Shown piece by piece: positions 35,962-46,200 of a DNA stretch of 64,000 nucleotides; position 1 is the stretch's first letter; each line of letters starts with the position of its first letter. The stretch covers positions 7,690,758-7,754,757 of the forward strand of contig JAMKCF010000001.1 of the NCBI GenBank assembly GCA_023634235.1, read 5' to 3'. The stretch comes from Pisaster brevispinus. Lineage: Eukaryota > Echinodermata > Asteroidea > Forcipulatida > Asteriidae. Below the pieces are notes generated by a model. It worked only from the letters and a program-made list of their open reading frames with translations, was not told the DNA's origin and ran no database searches. The position numbers and the translations under genes were made by a program.

Positions 35962-36149
35962 ATTCCCTCGTAGACCCCAACCATACTTCTGTGGGGGGGA
36001 TTTATTGAATTTAATTTACTGAATTGAATTAAAGCAGCAATGCGTTGAATTAAGAATACTGATCTACATGGAATTTTTGTTCAAGTATTGTGCAACTTGT
36101 GTATGTGGGTGGGCGCATGAGCGCGTGCGCTAGCTCATATCCTGATTTG

Positions 36150-36370
36150 GATTGAAAATTTCAATCCATTTTCAATCTATTAATGATTGAAAATTTCAAT
36201 CTATTAGATTGAATAGTTCAATCATCTGTCTAGATTGAAAAATTTTCAAACCAAATTCGATTGAAGATAGATTGAAATATTTAATCTAATAGTTTAAAAT
36301 TCCACTCGTTTGTGGATTGGAAATTTTCACGATTAAAAAAGATTGATGGCCAATCCGGAAAGACTGTTCC
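36150..36370. repeat. Cluster of GATTGAAA / TTTCAATC half-sites
   Basis: About ten copies of GATTGAA or its complement TTCAATC lie within 220 bases. Several are back to back as the palindrome GATTGAAAATTTCAATC (near 36151 and 36184). No coding sequence. Confidence 0.7.
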
Positions 36371-36749
36371 CTCACGGCAATCTGTGAAAAAGTGAAAATT
36401 CAATTTTCAGAATTAAGAGAGTATACGTATACTTTTTGGTTAAGGTTTCAATGTGCCGCAAAAGGCTTGCAGGAATGATTGACGAGGTTAGTAAATCTGA
36501 AATTATACGATGAGACTTGAACCAAAATAAACCAAAGTACACTATATAAAAATACGGCCCGCGCACTCACTTTCATATGTTGCTGTATAGCACCCTTTTG
36601 TGTAATGAAAGTTGTCATCAACAGTAGTTGTTACGGTAATGTGCAATACATTGGTGTTGTGCTTGATTAATCAGTTTTGAGTTTGGGGTTTTTGTATCCA
36701 TTTTCTTAATTGGCTTTAGAAAGAACACAATCGCGTTGTTTGCTATCTG

Positions 36750-36960
36750 GCAAGCTTGGATGGCGGAACTTATGACGTTTTTCAAAAAAATCCTCGACAA
36801 GTTTGATACAGGCGATCTGAGGAAGCGGAAATTAGAAAATAAAGATTTCCCGGCCTCCCAGATTTGGTAAAGTCGGCCTATGCATTCCGTGCTATGATCG
36901 GTCTCCATGCTGGCACGGCACTGGAACTGCTAAAACAACTTAGGGACGGCATTGTCACGA
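36750..36960 (+). pseudogene. Unrecognised orphan coding block A
   Basis: An ATG near 36759 opens MAELMTFFKKILDKF, then GDLRKRKLENKDFPASQIW and a stop. An overlapping frame continues plausibly as VKSAYAFRAMIGLHAGTALE, LLKQLRDGIVTIAKPSTEAA and LKAFFAILI to about 37020. The composition looks coding on this strand. I do not recognise the family. It may be a frameshifted exon, perhaps with the block at 37351, although the phases I tried do not join. Confidence 0.35.
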
Positions 36961-37350
36961 TAGCTAAGCCGTCTACTGAAGCAGCAACACTGAAGGCATT
37001 TTTTGCCATCCTGATCTTTTTTTAAGAGGAAAATTGCATACCGGTAATAAAAATTCCACCAAAACAAAGTTGCAGTAAAAACGGAATTAGAAGATAATTG
37101 TAAACTTTGGGGAACAAAATTCCCAAAATATCACTGTTTAATTAATTCCCTGAAACAAGGAGTGTATTAACGTAACGAGACACAAAGCATTAACATTAGT
37201 TGTTTCACTACGTTCTATTAATAACTATATGAAACGCCGACTGAGAAAAGAGTTCTAATCACATTTTTAAATACTGTGAGTCTGTATCTCTCATCATGTT
37301 TGTGATGAATTCGTTTTATTGTGATTATTTTTGAAATATTAGGTACAGTG

Positions 37351-37612
37351 GGAATTTTGCTGCAAAATAGGCTGCACTTCATGGGATGATGCAGAAGTTA
37401 TTTATCCAGCAGCAACCACGCGTGAAGTTCTTGCAAGATTTCTACCAAACTTCAAGCCTAATGACAAACGACTTCAGGATTATTGTTGGAGATTAAGCAA
37501 ACGACTTGATCCTGAAGTTGTTTGTCGTGATGTTTTCATTAGCGGAGAGGCCGAAGGCTGTGTACTTCATGGAGATGCACTAGACCTCTCACCAAAGAAT
37601 CCATTGAAGTAA
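37351..37612 (+). pseudogene. Unrecognised orphan coding block B (terminal exon-like)
   Basis: An AG acceptor (GAAATATTAG) precedes an uninterrupted frame of about 87 codons to TAA at 37612: VQWEFCCKIGCTSWDDAEVI, TTREVLARFLPNF, RLQDYCWRLSKRLDPEVVCR, EGCVLHGDALDLSPKNPLK. It has no internal ATG near its start, so it would be a downstream exon. The next 15 bases lead into the 90-base segment also found after the DIRS-like recombinase. Family unknown. Confidence 0.4.
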
Positions 37613-37626
37613 AGTGGCCTTAATTA

Positions 37627-37716
37627 ATAGGTGAGTTCCCATTTTGTTCATTGTTCTCTGATCATTGATTCTGTGTTTTTTAATGTGAATAACATATAAC
37701 CATGGCTCGCTTTATA
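37627..37716 (+). repeat. Second copy of the DIRS-like 3' segment
   Basis: Nearly identical to 25795-25886, from ATAGGTGAGTTCCCAT to CTCGCTTTATATA, then a TA microsatellite. It separates coding block B from the tRNA-like tandem array. Confidence 0.7.
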
Positions 37717-37740
37717 TATATATATATACCGCCAACATAG

Positions 37741-37813
37741 GGCTGGATAGCTCAGTTGGTAGAGCGCCGGTACGTTAATCCGGAGGTCGTTGGTTCAAGT
37801 CCCGCTCCAGTCA
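37741..37813 (+). tRNA. tRNA-like head 1 (anticodon position GTT, Asn-like)
   Basis: 73 bases that fold as a cloverleaf: acceptor GGCTGGA/TCCAGTC with one G-U pair, D stem GCTC/GAGC, anticodon stem CCGGT/TCCGG with a T-T mismatch, loop ACGTTAA, T stem GTTGG/CCCGC with one mismatch. Position 33 is C where tRNAs almost always have U. I judge it a SINE promoter region rather than a working tRNA-Asn gene. Confidence 0.5.
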
Positions 37814-38058
37814 ATTTTTCTTTGTTCAAACCCGAACTATTTAAATAAAATTTCCCAGTCAGTTTCCCTTGTGGTTCATGACTAGATATTTAATATTAAA
37901 AAAGTCGCATCCCCTTAAGGTGATCCCGTGGCTGCCGCTTCCCAGGTTGAATCGTAAACGTGGGTGTGATCCCTGGCTACACGGCAGTTAACGGTTGTAT
38001 GGCTTCTGACTGGCACCCCGAACAAAGATATTGACTAATAGGGAGACCGCCAACATAG

Positions 38059-38131
38059 GGCTGGATAGCTCAGTTGGTAGAGCGCCGGTACGTTAATCCG
38101 GAGGTCGTTGGTTCAAGTCCCGCTCCAGTCA
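38059..38131 (+). tRNA. tRNA-like head 2
   Basis: Identical to head 1 as read; same cloverleaf and same defects. Confidence 0.5.
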
Positions 38132-38376
38132 ATTTTTCTTTGTTCAAACCCGAACTATTTAAATAAAATTTCCCAGTCAGTTTCCCTTGTGGTTCATGAC
38201 TATATATTTAATATTAAAAAAGTCGCATCCCCTTAAGGTGATCCCGTGGCTGCCGCTTCCCAGGTTGAATCGTAAACGTGGGTGTGATCCCTGGCTACAC
38301 GGCAGTTAACGGTTGTATGGCTTCTGACTGGCACCCCGAACAAAGATATTGACTATAAGGGAGACCGCCAACATAG

Positions 38377-38447
38377 GGCTGGATAGCTGTTGGTAGAGCG
38401 CCGGTACGTTAATCCGGAGGTCGTTGGTTCAAGTCCCGCTCCAGTCA
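38377..38447 (+). tRNA. tRNA-like head 3, 2-base deletion in D loop
   Basis: GCTCAGTTGG is shortened to GCTGTTGG, which removes two bases at the A box and damages the D arm. Confidence 0.45.
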
Positions 38448-38691
38448 ATTTTTCTTTGTTCAAACCCGAACTATTTAAATAAAATTTCCCAGTCAGTTTC
38501 CCTTGTGGTTCATGACTAGATATTTAATATTAAAAAGTCGCATCCCCTTAAGGTGATCCCGTGGCTGCCGCTTCCCAGGTTGAATCGTAAACGTGGGTGT
38601 GATCCCTGGCTACACGGCAGTTAACGGTTGTATGGCTTCTGACTGGCACCCCGAACAAAGATATTGACTAATAGGGAGACCGCCAACATAG

Positions 38692-38764
38692 GGCTGGATA
38701 GCTCAGTTGGTAGAGCGCCGGTACGTTAATCCGGAGGTCGTTGGTTCAAGTCCCGCTCCAGTCA
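38692..38764 (+). tRNA. tRNA-like head 4
   Basis: Same sequence as head 1. Confidence 0.5.
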
Positions 38765-39008
38765 ATTTTTCTTTGTTCAAACCCGAACTATTTAAATAAA
38801 ATTTCCCAGTCAGTTTCCCTTGTGGTTCATGACTTGATATTTAATATTAAAAAGTCGCATCCCCTTAAGGTGATCCCGTGGCTGCCGCTTCCCAGGTTGT
38901 ATCGTAAACGTGGGTGTGATCCCTGGCTACACGGCAGTTAACGGTTGTATGGCTTCTGACTGGCACCCCGAACAAAGATATTGACTAATAGGGAGACCGC
39001 CAACATAG

Positions 39009-39081
39009 GGCTGGATAGCTCAGTTGGTAGAGCGCCGGTACGTTAATCCGGAGGTCGTTGGTTCAAGTTCCGCTCCAGTCA
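39009..39081 (+). tRNA. tRNA-like head 5
   Basis: Differs from head 1 by one C-to-T change in the T stem (AAGTTCCGC). Confidence 0.5.
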
Positions 39082-39186
39082 ATTTTTCTTTGTTCAAACC
39101 TAAACTATTTAAATAAAATTTCCCAGTCAGTTTCCCTTGTGGTTCACGACTTGATATATTATGTATAGATATATATATTTATATTT

Positions 39187-39256
39187 TTTTTGGGGGGGGG
39201 GGGCTAGACAAAAGTTTGGGGGGGCTAAAGCCCCCCCCCCTAGCCCCCCCCCCCGT
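39187..39256. repeat. G-tract / C-tract hairpin
   Basis: Runs of 13 and 7 G residues with CTAGAC and CTAAAG spacers face runs of 12 and 13 C residues with a TAG spacer. The two halves are complementary, and the G half alone could form a G-quadruplex. Length here is unlikely to be sequenced exactly. Confidence 0.7.
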
Positions 39257-39627
39257 AGAACCGCGCCTGCTCGGTCATGTACCTAATTTAGCACGTGGTA
39301 TACCACTCGCGACTGATTCCATCGTAACGAAGTGGTAACTAGCCTTTAGCCAAGACGCTTTTTGCCCAATACTAATCAGCACAAAATCCAAACTAACGTA
39401 TACTACAGGATGTGTTGTGTTGACTTCGTACCACGTGCGCCTTCATTGAAGGCCAGAAGTAGTGGTATGATTTCTGTGCACGTTTATTCAGACTTGTCAC
39501 ATCGTACTTTTAAGGCAAGTTTATCAATGACGCAACACTGCATTCCTCTCCACCAGTCCAATGCCCGGCGTCAAACTGTTTCTCTTTTAGGCCTTTACAA
39601 GTAAAAATGTTCCGTCCCAACTTGATA

Positions 39628-40243
39628 ATATTGTCCAAACTATAGTTGGGACTTGTCCCAACTTGAGTGTTAAAGTCGGGACGCCCCAACTATAGTTCGT
39701 ATCGACAATATAGTTCAACAGGACGTTGATTACTGTGTAACACTACTGCAGACGTGCAAGCTGATTCGATCGGCTTTGATAAACAACATTCTTTATTTCA
39801 CACCCGGGTTTCGGCTCTTTATACAAACTCATGTCGAAACTGTCATGATGGAGCGAGCCGGTCGCGAGCCGGTGCCCAGGACGAGCTTGGAATGATAGTG
39901 TAACTCACTTTATAATGGACCGTAAACTCGGCGTAAATGGTGTTTTTAGAAGACAGCGGCCTCATGCTCATGCCATGTGATGACACTTTCAGTCTAAAAA
40001 TAGGCCTAAGCATTTAATTTCCTTTCTCTTGGAAAACCAAAATTCTAACTAATCTCAAATATTTTCAAGGGCAAGGGAAAGTGGTCTTAAAAACCTCATA
40101 CTATAATACTTACTGTATTATTATGTTTTTAGGCTATTCATGGGGGTGATTTGTGTTTACTGCGATCCCAACTATAGTTGGGACGTCCCAACTTTAACAC
40201 TTAAGTTGGGATCAGTCCCAACTATAGTTCGGACAATTGTAAA
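39628..40243. mobile_element. Foldback-type element, ~80-bp inverted ends
   Basis: 39628-39706 and 40163-40243 are inverted copies of each other: AACTATAGTTGGGAC, TCCCAACTTGAGTGTTAAAG and CCCCAACTATAGTT on the left, matched on the right with few differences. Each arm also contains its own ACTATAGTTGGGA palindromes. The 455-base interior has no coding frame. Confidence 0.7.
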
Positions 40244-40310
40244 GGGCGGGGGGGGGGGGGCGGAACAAAGATAATGCCGTCATCAGCGCCCTCTCGTGAC
40301 AAACTAAATA

Positions 40311-41382
40311 ATATCCATCCGATCCATCCGATCCATCCGATCCATCCGATCCATCCGATCCATCCGATCCATCCGATCCATCCGATCCATCCCATCCATC
40401 CGATCCATCCCATCCATCCGATCCATCCGATCCATCCCATCCATCCGATCCATCCCATCCATCCGATCCATCCCATCCATCCCATCCATCCCATCCATCC
40501 CATCCATCCCATCCATCCCATCCATCCGATCCATCCGATCCATCCGATCCATCCCATCCATCCGATCCATCCGATCCATCCGATCCATCCGATCCATCCC
40601 ATCCATCCCATCCATCCCATCCATCCGATCCATCCCATCCATCCCATCCATCCCATCCATCCCATCCATCCCATCCATCCCATCCATCCCATCCATCCCA
40701 TCCATCCCATCCATCCCATCCATCCCATCCATCCCATCCATCCCATCCATCCCATCCATCCCATCCATCCCATCCATCCCATCCATCCCATCCATCCCAT
40801 CCATCCGATCCATCCGATCCATCCGATCCATCCGATCCATCCGATCCATCCGATCCATCCGATCCATCCGATCCATCCGATCCATCCGATCCATCCGATC
40901 CATCCGATCCATCCGATCCATCCGATCCATCCGATCCATCCGATCCATCCGATCCATCCGATCCATCCGATCCATCCGATCCATCCGATCCATCCGATCC
41001 ATCCGATCCATCCGATTTATCCGATCCATCCGATCCATCCGATCCATCCGATCCATCCGATTTATCCGATCCATCCGTTCCATCCGATCCATCCGATCCA
41101 TCCGTTCCATCCGTTCCATCCGATCCATCCGATCCATCCGATCCATCCGATCCATCCGATCCATCCGATCCATCCGATCCATCCGATCCATCCGATCCAT
41201 CCGATCCATCCGATCCATCCGATCCATCCGATCCATCCGATCCATCCGATCCATCCGATCCATCCGATCCTTCCGATCCATCCGATCCATCCGATCCATC
41301 CGATCCATCCGATCCATCCGATCCATCCGATCCATCCGATCCATCCATCCATCCGATCCATCCATCCATCCATCCATCCATC
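40311..41382. repeat. GATCCATCC satellite, 1.07 kb
   Basis: About 118 copies of a 9-base unit. Two main variants alternate in blocks: GATCCATCC and CATCCATCC; GATTTATCC and GTTCCATCC are rare. Because 9 is divisible by 3, all forward frames and several reverse frames stay open for more than 350 codons, but they encode only Ile-His-Pro or Ser/Trp-Asp-Gly type repeats and are not genes. Confidence 0.97.
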
Positions 41383-41385
41383 AAT

Positions 41386-42045
41386 CGGGGACCCTATTGT
41401 CCTCTTTTGTTATAGGTCCCCGGTTTGAATGTGAAAACAAACACACACACACACACACACACACAAGTGTGTAAACACCTCCAATCGGGGACCTCCTATT
41501 GTCCCTCTTTTGTTTGGACTAACTTTTTGGCAACAGCTCCCATTGGTTTTGTACACAATTTCTAACTGGGGACCTTTACCCAACCGGGGACCCTATTGTC
41601 CTCTTTTGTTATAGGTCCCCGGTTTGAATGTGAAAACAAACTCACACACACACACACATCATGTCTTTTGCACGCAGAGTTGTGGGGACTTGCTATTGTT
41701 GTTCTATTATTCCCTTTTCTAAAGAATTACCTTGTGGGGACCCGGTTTAACAAAGAAAAACGTTGTGGGGACCTTTGTTCCATTGTGTAAAAGTCCCCAC
41801 AACGGTGTGTGTGCCTACCCAGTCACACACACACAGTTCACACACACACAAGTGTGTAAACACCTCCAATCGGGGACCTCCTATTGTCCCTCTTTTGTTT
41901 GGACTTTAACTTTTTGGCAACAGCTCCCATTGGTTTTGTACACATATTTCTAACTGGGGACCTTTACCCAACCGGGGACCCTATTGTCCTCTTTTGTTAT
42001 AGGTCCCCGGTTTGAATGTGAAAACAAACTCATACACACACTAAG
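41386..42045. repeat. CA/GGGGACC minisatellite, copy B
   Basis: Same units and the same TTGTGGGGAC tail as the 11373-12064 array, in the same orientation. Here the GATCCATCC satellite runs directly into the GGGGACCCTATTGTCC part. Confidence 0.85.
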
Positions 42046-43182
42046 AAGGCTGGCTACGTGTAATTGTGTCTAACTGGGACAGGTCCACGATCACAGAAAC
42101 ATGTTGAGCCAAGTAACCCTAATACTATCAATGCAGTTAAAGTGATCATTGCGACAATTTATGTGACTAATACAAACCAGTTTAAACCTATTGCCAATAT
42201 AATTAAATTTTATTTTATTCATGACCAGTACGAAAATCTTCCTCTGCTCAGCTGCAAAAAAAAGAAAAACTTATTTTTTTTTAGGTCTTAAATAACTGCT
42301 TCCTTACATCAAGGCGATCAAGCCATGTCACAAGATTTTTATGAAACTTTTCCATTGACTTTATCCCAATAAAAATGAAAATCAGAAAGTTTTGTCCACC
42401 TAAATTTTTTTTCTAAAGTACTGGAATCATTGATGAGAATTGCAGCAGGTTGAAACATTTGAGGTGTTACCCAAGTTGGATTTAAGTCGCTCTCCTTGGT
42501 CGATCTCTGCATCATGCATCTGTTCTTAACTTCTGAAAAAGATTTTGCGGGCCCCCCCCCCACTTTATGAGGGGAGGTGCCAAACATTCCTTCCCCATTC
42601 ATGCCACTGCACTGTTTCTATTTTGGACGGATGGTTGTCGAAAGATTCACTTGTTTCTGGAAATAGCAACAGTGCTGGTAAAATGCTAATTGTCAAATAG
42701 GCTGCCAGAAAAACAACAGCCATTCGTTGGATTCTGGTTTTACAGCGCCACTACGACCGAATCTCAATCTGCTGCTGACGAAAAAGGCCCCACGACTGAC
42801 TTCCGACATCAAGACTTAACTTAAAAATTCACCGATGTCCAAACATACACGATCAAAATAGAACTCGTTTTCATGAGAAACTACGGCTTTTAATACTGCA
42901 AACAGGTCAAGTATAATCACTAACAAAACAGAGTAATGTAAACAGAAAGTGAAGTACGAGCGACCTCAAGAGGGCGCTAGACTGAACTGGCGTGACTCCT
43001 GTTTACCATTAGTCCATTATTCTTAAGAGGAGAAAAGAGGGCCATCAAACAGACAGAATGTCCAAACGTAGAATGTTCTCATAATAATAGAACAGTCAAA
43101 TTGGGAGATTTCAGTGAGCAATCAAAAAATGGCACAAGGCGAACAGAAAAATATGACAATGCAATGTCGAACTTAAACTAAC
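42046..43182. other. Flank between minisatellite and gypsy-1
   Basis: No gene recognised. A minus-strand frame at 42339-42602 (MFQPAAILINDSSTLEKKF) has no motif I know. Confidence 0.5.
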
Positions 43183-43186
43183 GATA

Positions 43187-43802
43187 TGTGACCATTAAGG
43201 TGTTGTTACGTCACTGTTTTAATAGGCACGGGGAAACTGGCTTTGAAGTTCTCGGTTCTTTATTGAATCTGTAAAAATTGTTGAACAAAGTGTTGTTGAA
43301 GGTTCGGCCAATTTCAGAATGACGGTAAACTCAAGTTAAGTAATAATAACAACTGTATAAATGGAAAATGAATCAAGCTCAAGTAACAATAAAAACCTTG
43401 GCGAACCGCATAACTCATGTAAACCGTACGGAGATTGATTAGAGATACACTAAATAATACAAATGTTGATTTAAAAGAAACACTAGAATTCCCATACATT
43501 CCTTTGGTAACTAGGTAAGAGTTGAAAGATTTAAGAAATGATGCAAAGAGATATATAAAATAGACAAGATTCATACCTGTAAAAATTGGTGAACAAAGTG
43601 TTGTTGAAGGTTCGGCCAATTTCAGAATGACGCCCAGATTATTGAACGGCGGGAAATATACAAATTAGAACGTAGGGGGCGCTTCGTAAATTTAAATGAT
43701 AAAGAGATATTTACAACAACAAAAGGTTTGAAATGAATATACAAAGTAGGAATATACCAACATTTAACGGGGGTGTTCTTTACATACACCTGGGCCGTGA
43801 CA
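43187..43802 (-). repeat. Gypsy-1 3' LTR (616 bp)
   Basis: On the minus strand it begins TGTCACGGCC and ends AATGGTCACA, the usual TG...CA. It lacks 13 bases present in the other LTR near 53660 (TCCCGGTCGCCAC). Confidence 0.92.
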
Positions 43803-43816
43803 TCCTCCTCTCTTTT
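43803..43816 (-). promoter_or_regulatory. Gypsy-1 polypurine tract
   Basis: Minus strand AAAAGAGAGGAGGA lies immediately before the 3' LTR. It would prime plus-strand DNA synthesis. Confidence 0.85.
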
Positions 43817-43900
43817 GCGAAAATGTCAGCCCGACATTTGCAGAATATTTGTATCTACAAAATTATATTTTCAAGATTGCAAGTTAAGCAATTCAACTTT

Positions 43901-45786
43901 TTAACCCTTTATATACCAGACGATAAAAACAGTCAAGGAAAATTTTTATTTGTATTTTTTCCCAAGACAATGGGGGTAAATACTTGATACCCCAGCAAAA
44001 AAAAAAAATCAATTAATGATTTTTAAAATTAATAACTGTAGCATATATGCTTCATTGGTTGATAACGTCATGCTTTTATTTTCACGCATGTAAATACATA
44101 TGTAGCATATGTGCTACAATGGTTCACACAGTTACAAAATGACTACATGTTTGACCCTGCATTGTTTACATAAATAGTGCATACAAATAAATAAGAAATG
44201 AATTGAATAATGAGTTTTCCCTTTCATCGATTACTTCAACGATGGCAAGAAATATAAGAATAGTGCACGCTGCACAATGAAAACAAAAAATACTGATTGA
44301 CCCTGCATTGTTTACATAAATAGTGCATACAAATAAATGGATGCTTTACGTGAAGGATTGGGTCAAAATAGGCCTCTATGTATGATGATAGTTCACAAAG
44401 CAGTTCCTGTCTTTGTTGAGGCAGAGGGCAACTTGACACTTGGAGCAGGTTACAAAGGTGAAGATCTTCAAAGAATTGCAATATTTGCAACGGCTCCGAG
44501 TGGCATTCTAGAGTGGCCAATGGTCGAGTGCATCAGTGTGTTTTGGTGCTTCCTGTTGAGATGGCCTTCCACGCTTTTTTTTCACCATCATCAGGGAGGT
44601 TGCAAGTTCTGATTGGAACAAGCGCAGAGGCTGACGCTTCTCGTTCAGTTGGCTGGCGTGGCATGAATAGCCAAGCATTGACACATGCAATCTGAAGCAT
44701 ATGGTACCAAATGTACATGTACCAACGCTTGCTTCTGACGGGAATCTTGTAGAGGGATAGAAGGGAGTCCATGAGGTCAATACCGCCCATAAACTTGTTG
44801 TATTCTTTTATTATGGCTGGTCTGTCCACATCCACATGCTTTTTGGCGGCTCTGTCCCAGCGTCTCGCAGTATCTAATGGGTGCAAGTGGACACCATCAG
44901 CACTATGTTGTTGTCACACCAAGTCCGTAGCAGTGTACGAAGTCTGACGTGTAGTAGGCCTACTTCCACCAGCACTGATACTCTCTCTTACACCCTTCCT
45001 TACGATGCCTTTGTTTGGGCCATACCGGCTCTTTCCCATTTTGGAGCCTGCAAAAGAAAAAATTTCAATCAGTTTTGTGAATCCTAAACGTAACAGCCAG
45101 GTAAAAGCTGAAAAAATATTTAGAATAAATTTAATATAAAACCAAACAAAACCAAATCAATTAGATTTTATAAATTATTGCAGTTCACCCCCTTGCTTGA
45201 AATGTTTGATGTGGGTGTAGTTCGGTGTACACAATCATGCACTCAGGTGCACTGTTTCATGCTTGTTTATTGCGCCATGATTGTCCACACACACCGTGCA
45301 CTGAGTACATGTACAGTACATAGCAACAACACACATACACACGCAATCCAATCCCATGTACATGTGCATGTAGTGACTATGGCATCATCGACCACAAGAG
45401 CATATCTGCTACAGGTGTTTTAGAAAAAATCCTGCTGCTAGGCCTACACTTATTTCTTTGAAATAAAAACTTTATGTGAATCTACTGGGTATTGGGGAGG
45501 AGATAATCAATGAGATTTTTACCTGACAATCAGCTCAAACTTGAAAGGCGACGATGAAATATGCAGACTTTTCAGAGTGTTCAACCATCAATAGTGCAGC
45601 ATGTCAACTTGCAGAAAAATGCCACTAGATAGCTAACTGTGGCCAACAGAGGGGGCTATAACACTTGCAGAGGAGTAGCATAGTGCTTCAGTGGGGTCAT
45701 AGGTGATGTTTTTGTTATTTAATAGGATGGAACACTGGACCAAATATGGTGTAGCATATATGCTACGATGGTGCATACAGGGTTAA
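43901..45786 (-). mobile_element. Nested piggyBac element in gypsy-1 3' region (piggyBac-2)
   Basis: TTAA lies at 43901-43904 and 45783-45786. Both ends read inward start CCCT and share CCCT-TAT-CCA spacing (CCCTTTATATACCAGACG and CCCTGTATGCACCATCGT). Subterminal GTAGCATATATGCTAC-type palindromes occur near 44038, 44102 and 45750, and a 41-base direct repeat (TTGACCCTGCATTGTTTACA...) is present at 44152 and 44298. It encodes only a transposase C-terminus, so it is internally deleted. It is younger than the gypsy copy it interrupts. Confidence 0.85.
44376..44950 (-). pseudogene. piggyBac transposase C-terminus (piggyBac-2)
   Basis: From about 44950 the minus strand gives WCDNNIVLMVSTCTH, a stop, then RAAKKHVDVDRPAIIKEYNK and FMGGIDLMDSLLSLYKIPVR with the third catalytic Asp, then RWYMYIWYHMLQIACVNAWL. 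The frame then changes near 44600 into KKKRGRPSQQEA, meets a TAG at 44508-44510, and ends with the cysteine-rich DNA-binding domain (CKYCNSLKIFTFVTCSKCQ, then C and C) at a stop, 44376-44378. The first two catalytic Asp residues are absent. It is complementary in content to piggyBac-1, which keeps the first two and lacks this part, but the two are not close enough in sequence overlap to say they are one family. Confidence 0.85.
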
Positions 45787-46200
45787 AATATACAATTTAT
45801 TGTATTACTTCAAATCGATGTACTTTAAAGTGATGTGTACAAAACTCGTAGAAATTTACATTACTCAACCGGGCCCTGGTTTCGTAAAGACAATCCTACA
45901 GAGACAAATATTCTTATAATTCAGAATAATTAATGTTCTCGTTGAACCACGAATTGCATCTGCGTATATGCCTTTTCAACACAAGATGAACAAATTCAAG
46001 AAATCATGCTATTAAAGAAGCAAATTTATACTTCAGAGCTCATCATCCTGAAAATTCATGAATGTCAAAATTAACCATTAATACTCATCCCAAATAGATA
46101 AGTGAATGGATAAGCAAATAATATACTACAAAATGGAGCGAAAAAAAATCAATACATGGGGGAAAAATAAATGGTAAAAATAAATGGTAAAAACAAATTA

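Larger units (their letters stand above)
37727..39165 (+). repeat. Tandem array of five ~317-bp tRNA-headed units
   Basis: tRNA-like heads start at 37741, 38059, 38377, 38692 and 39009, giving periods of 318, 318, 315 and 317. Each head is followed by CAATTTTTCTTTGTTCAAAC, an AT-rich part, CGCATCCCCTTAAGGTGATC, CTGGCTACACGGCAGTTAAC and ACCGCCAACATAG just before the next head. Identity between units is very high. The last unit stops after CAGTTTCCCTTGTGGTTCAC. The layout is a tRNA-derived SINE amplified head to tail. Confidence 0.9.

Noticed and set aside
37741..39081. Five functional tRNA-Asn genes
   Set aside because: The heads have C at position 33 and mismatches in the anticodon and T stems, and they sit inside identical SINE-like units.
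40212..41428. Open frames of up to 390 codons on both strands
   Set aside because: They are produced by the 9-base GATCCATCC satellite, which keeps several frames open at once and encodes only short-period repeats.
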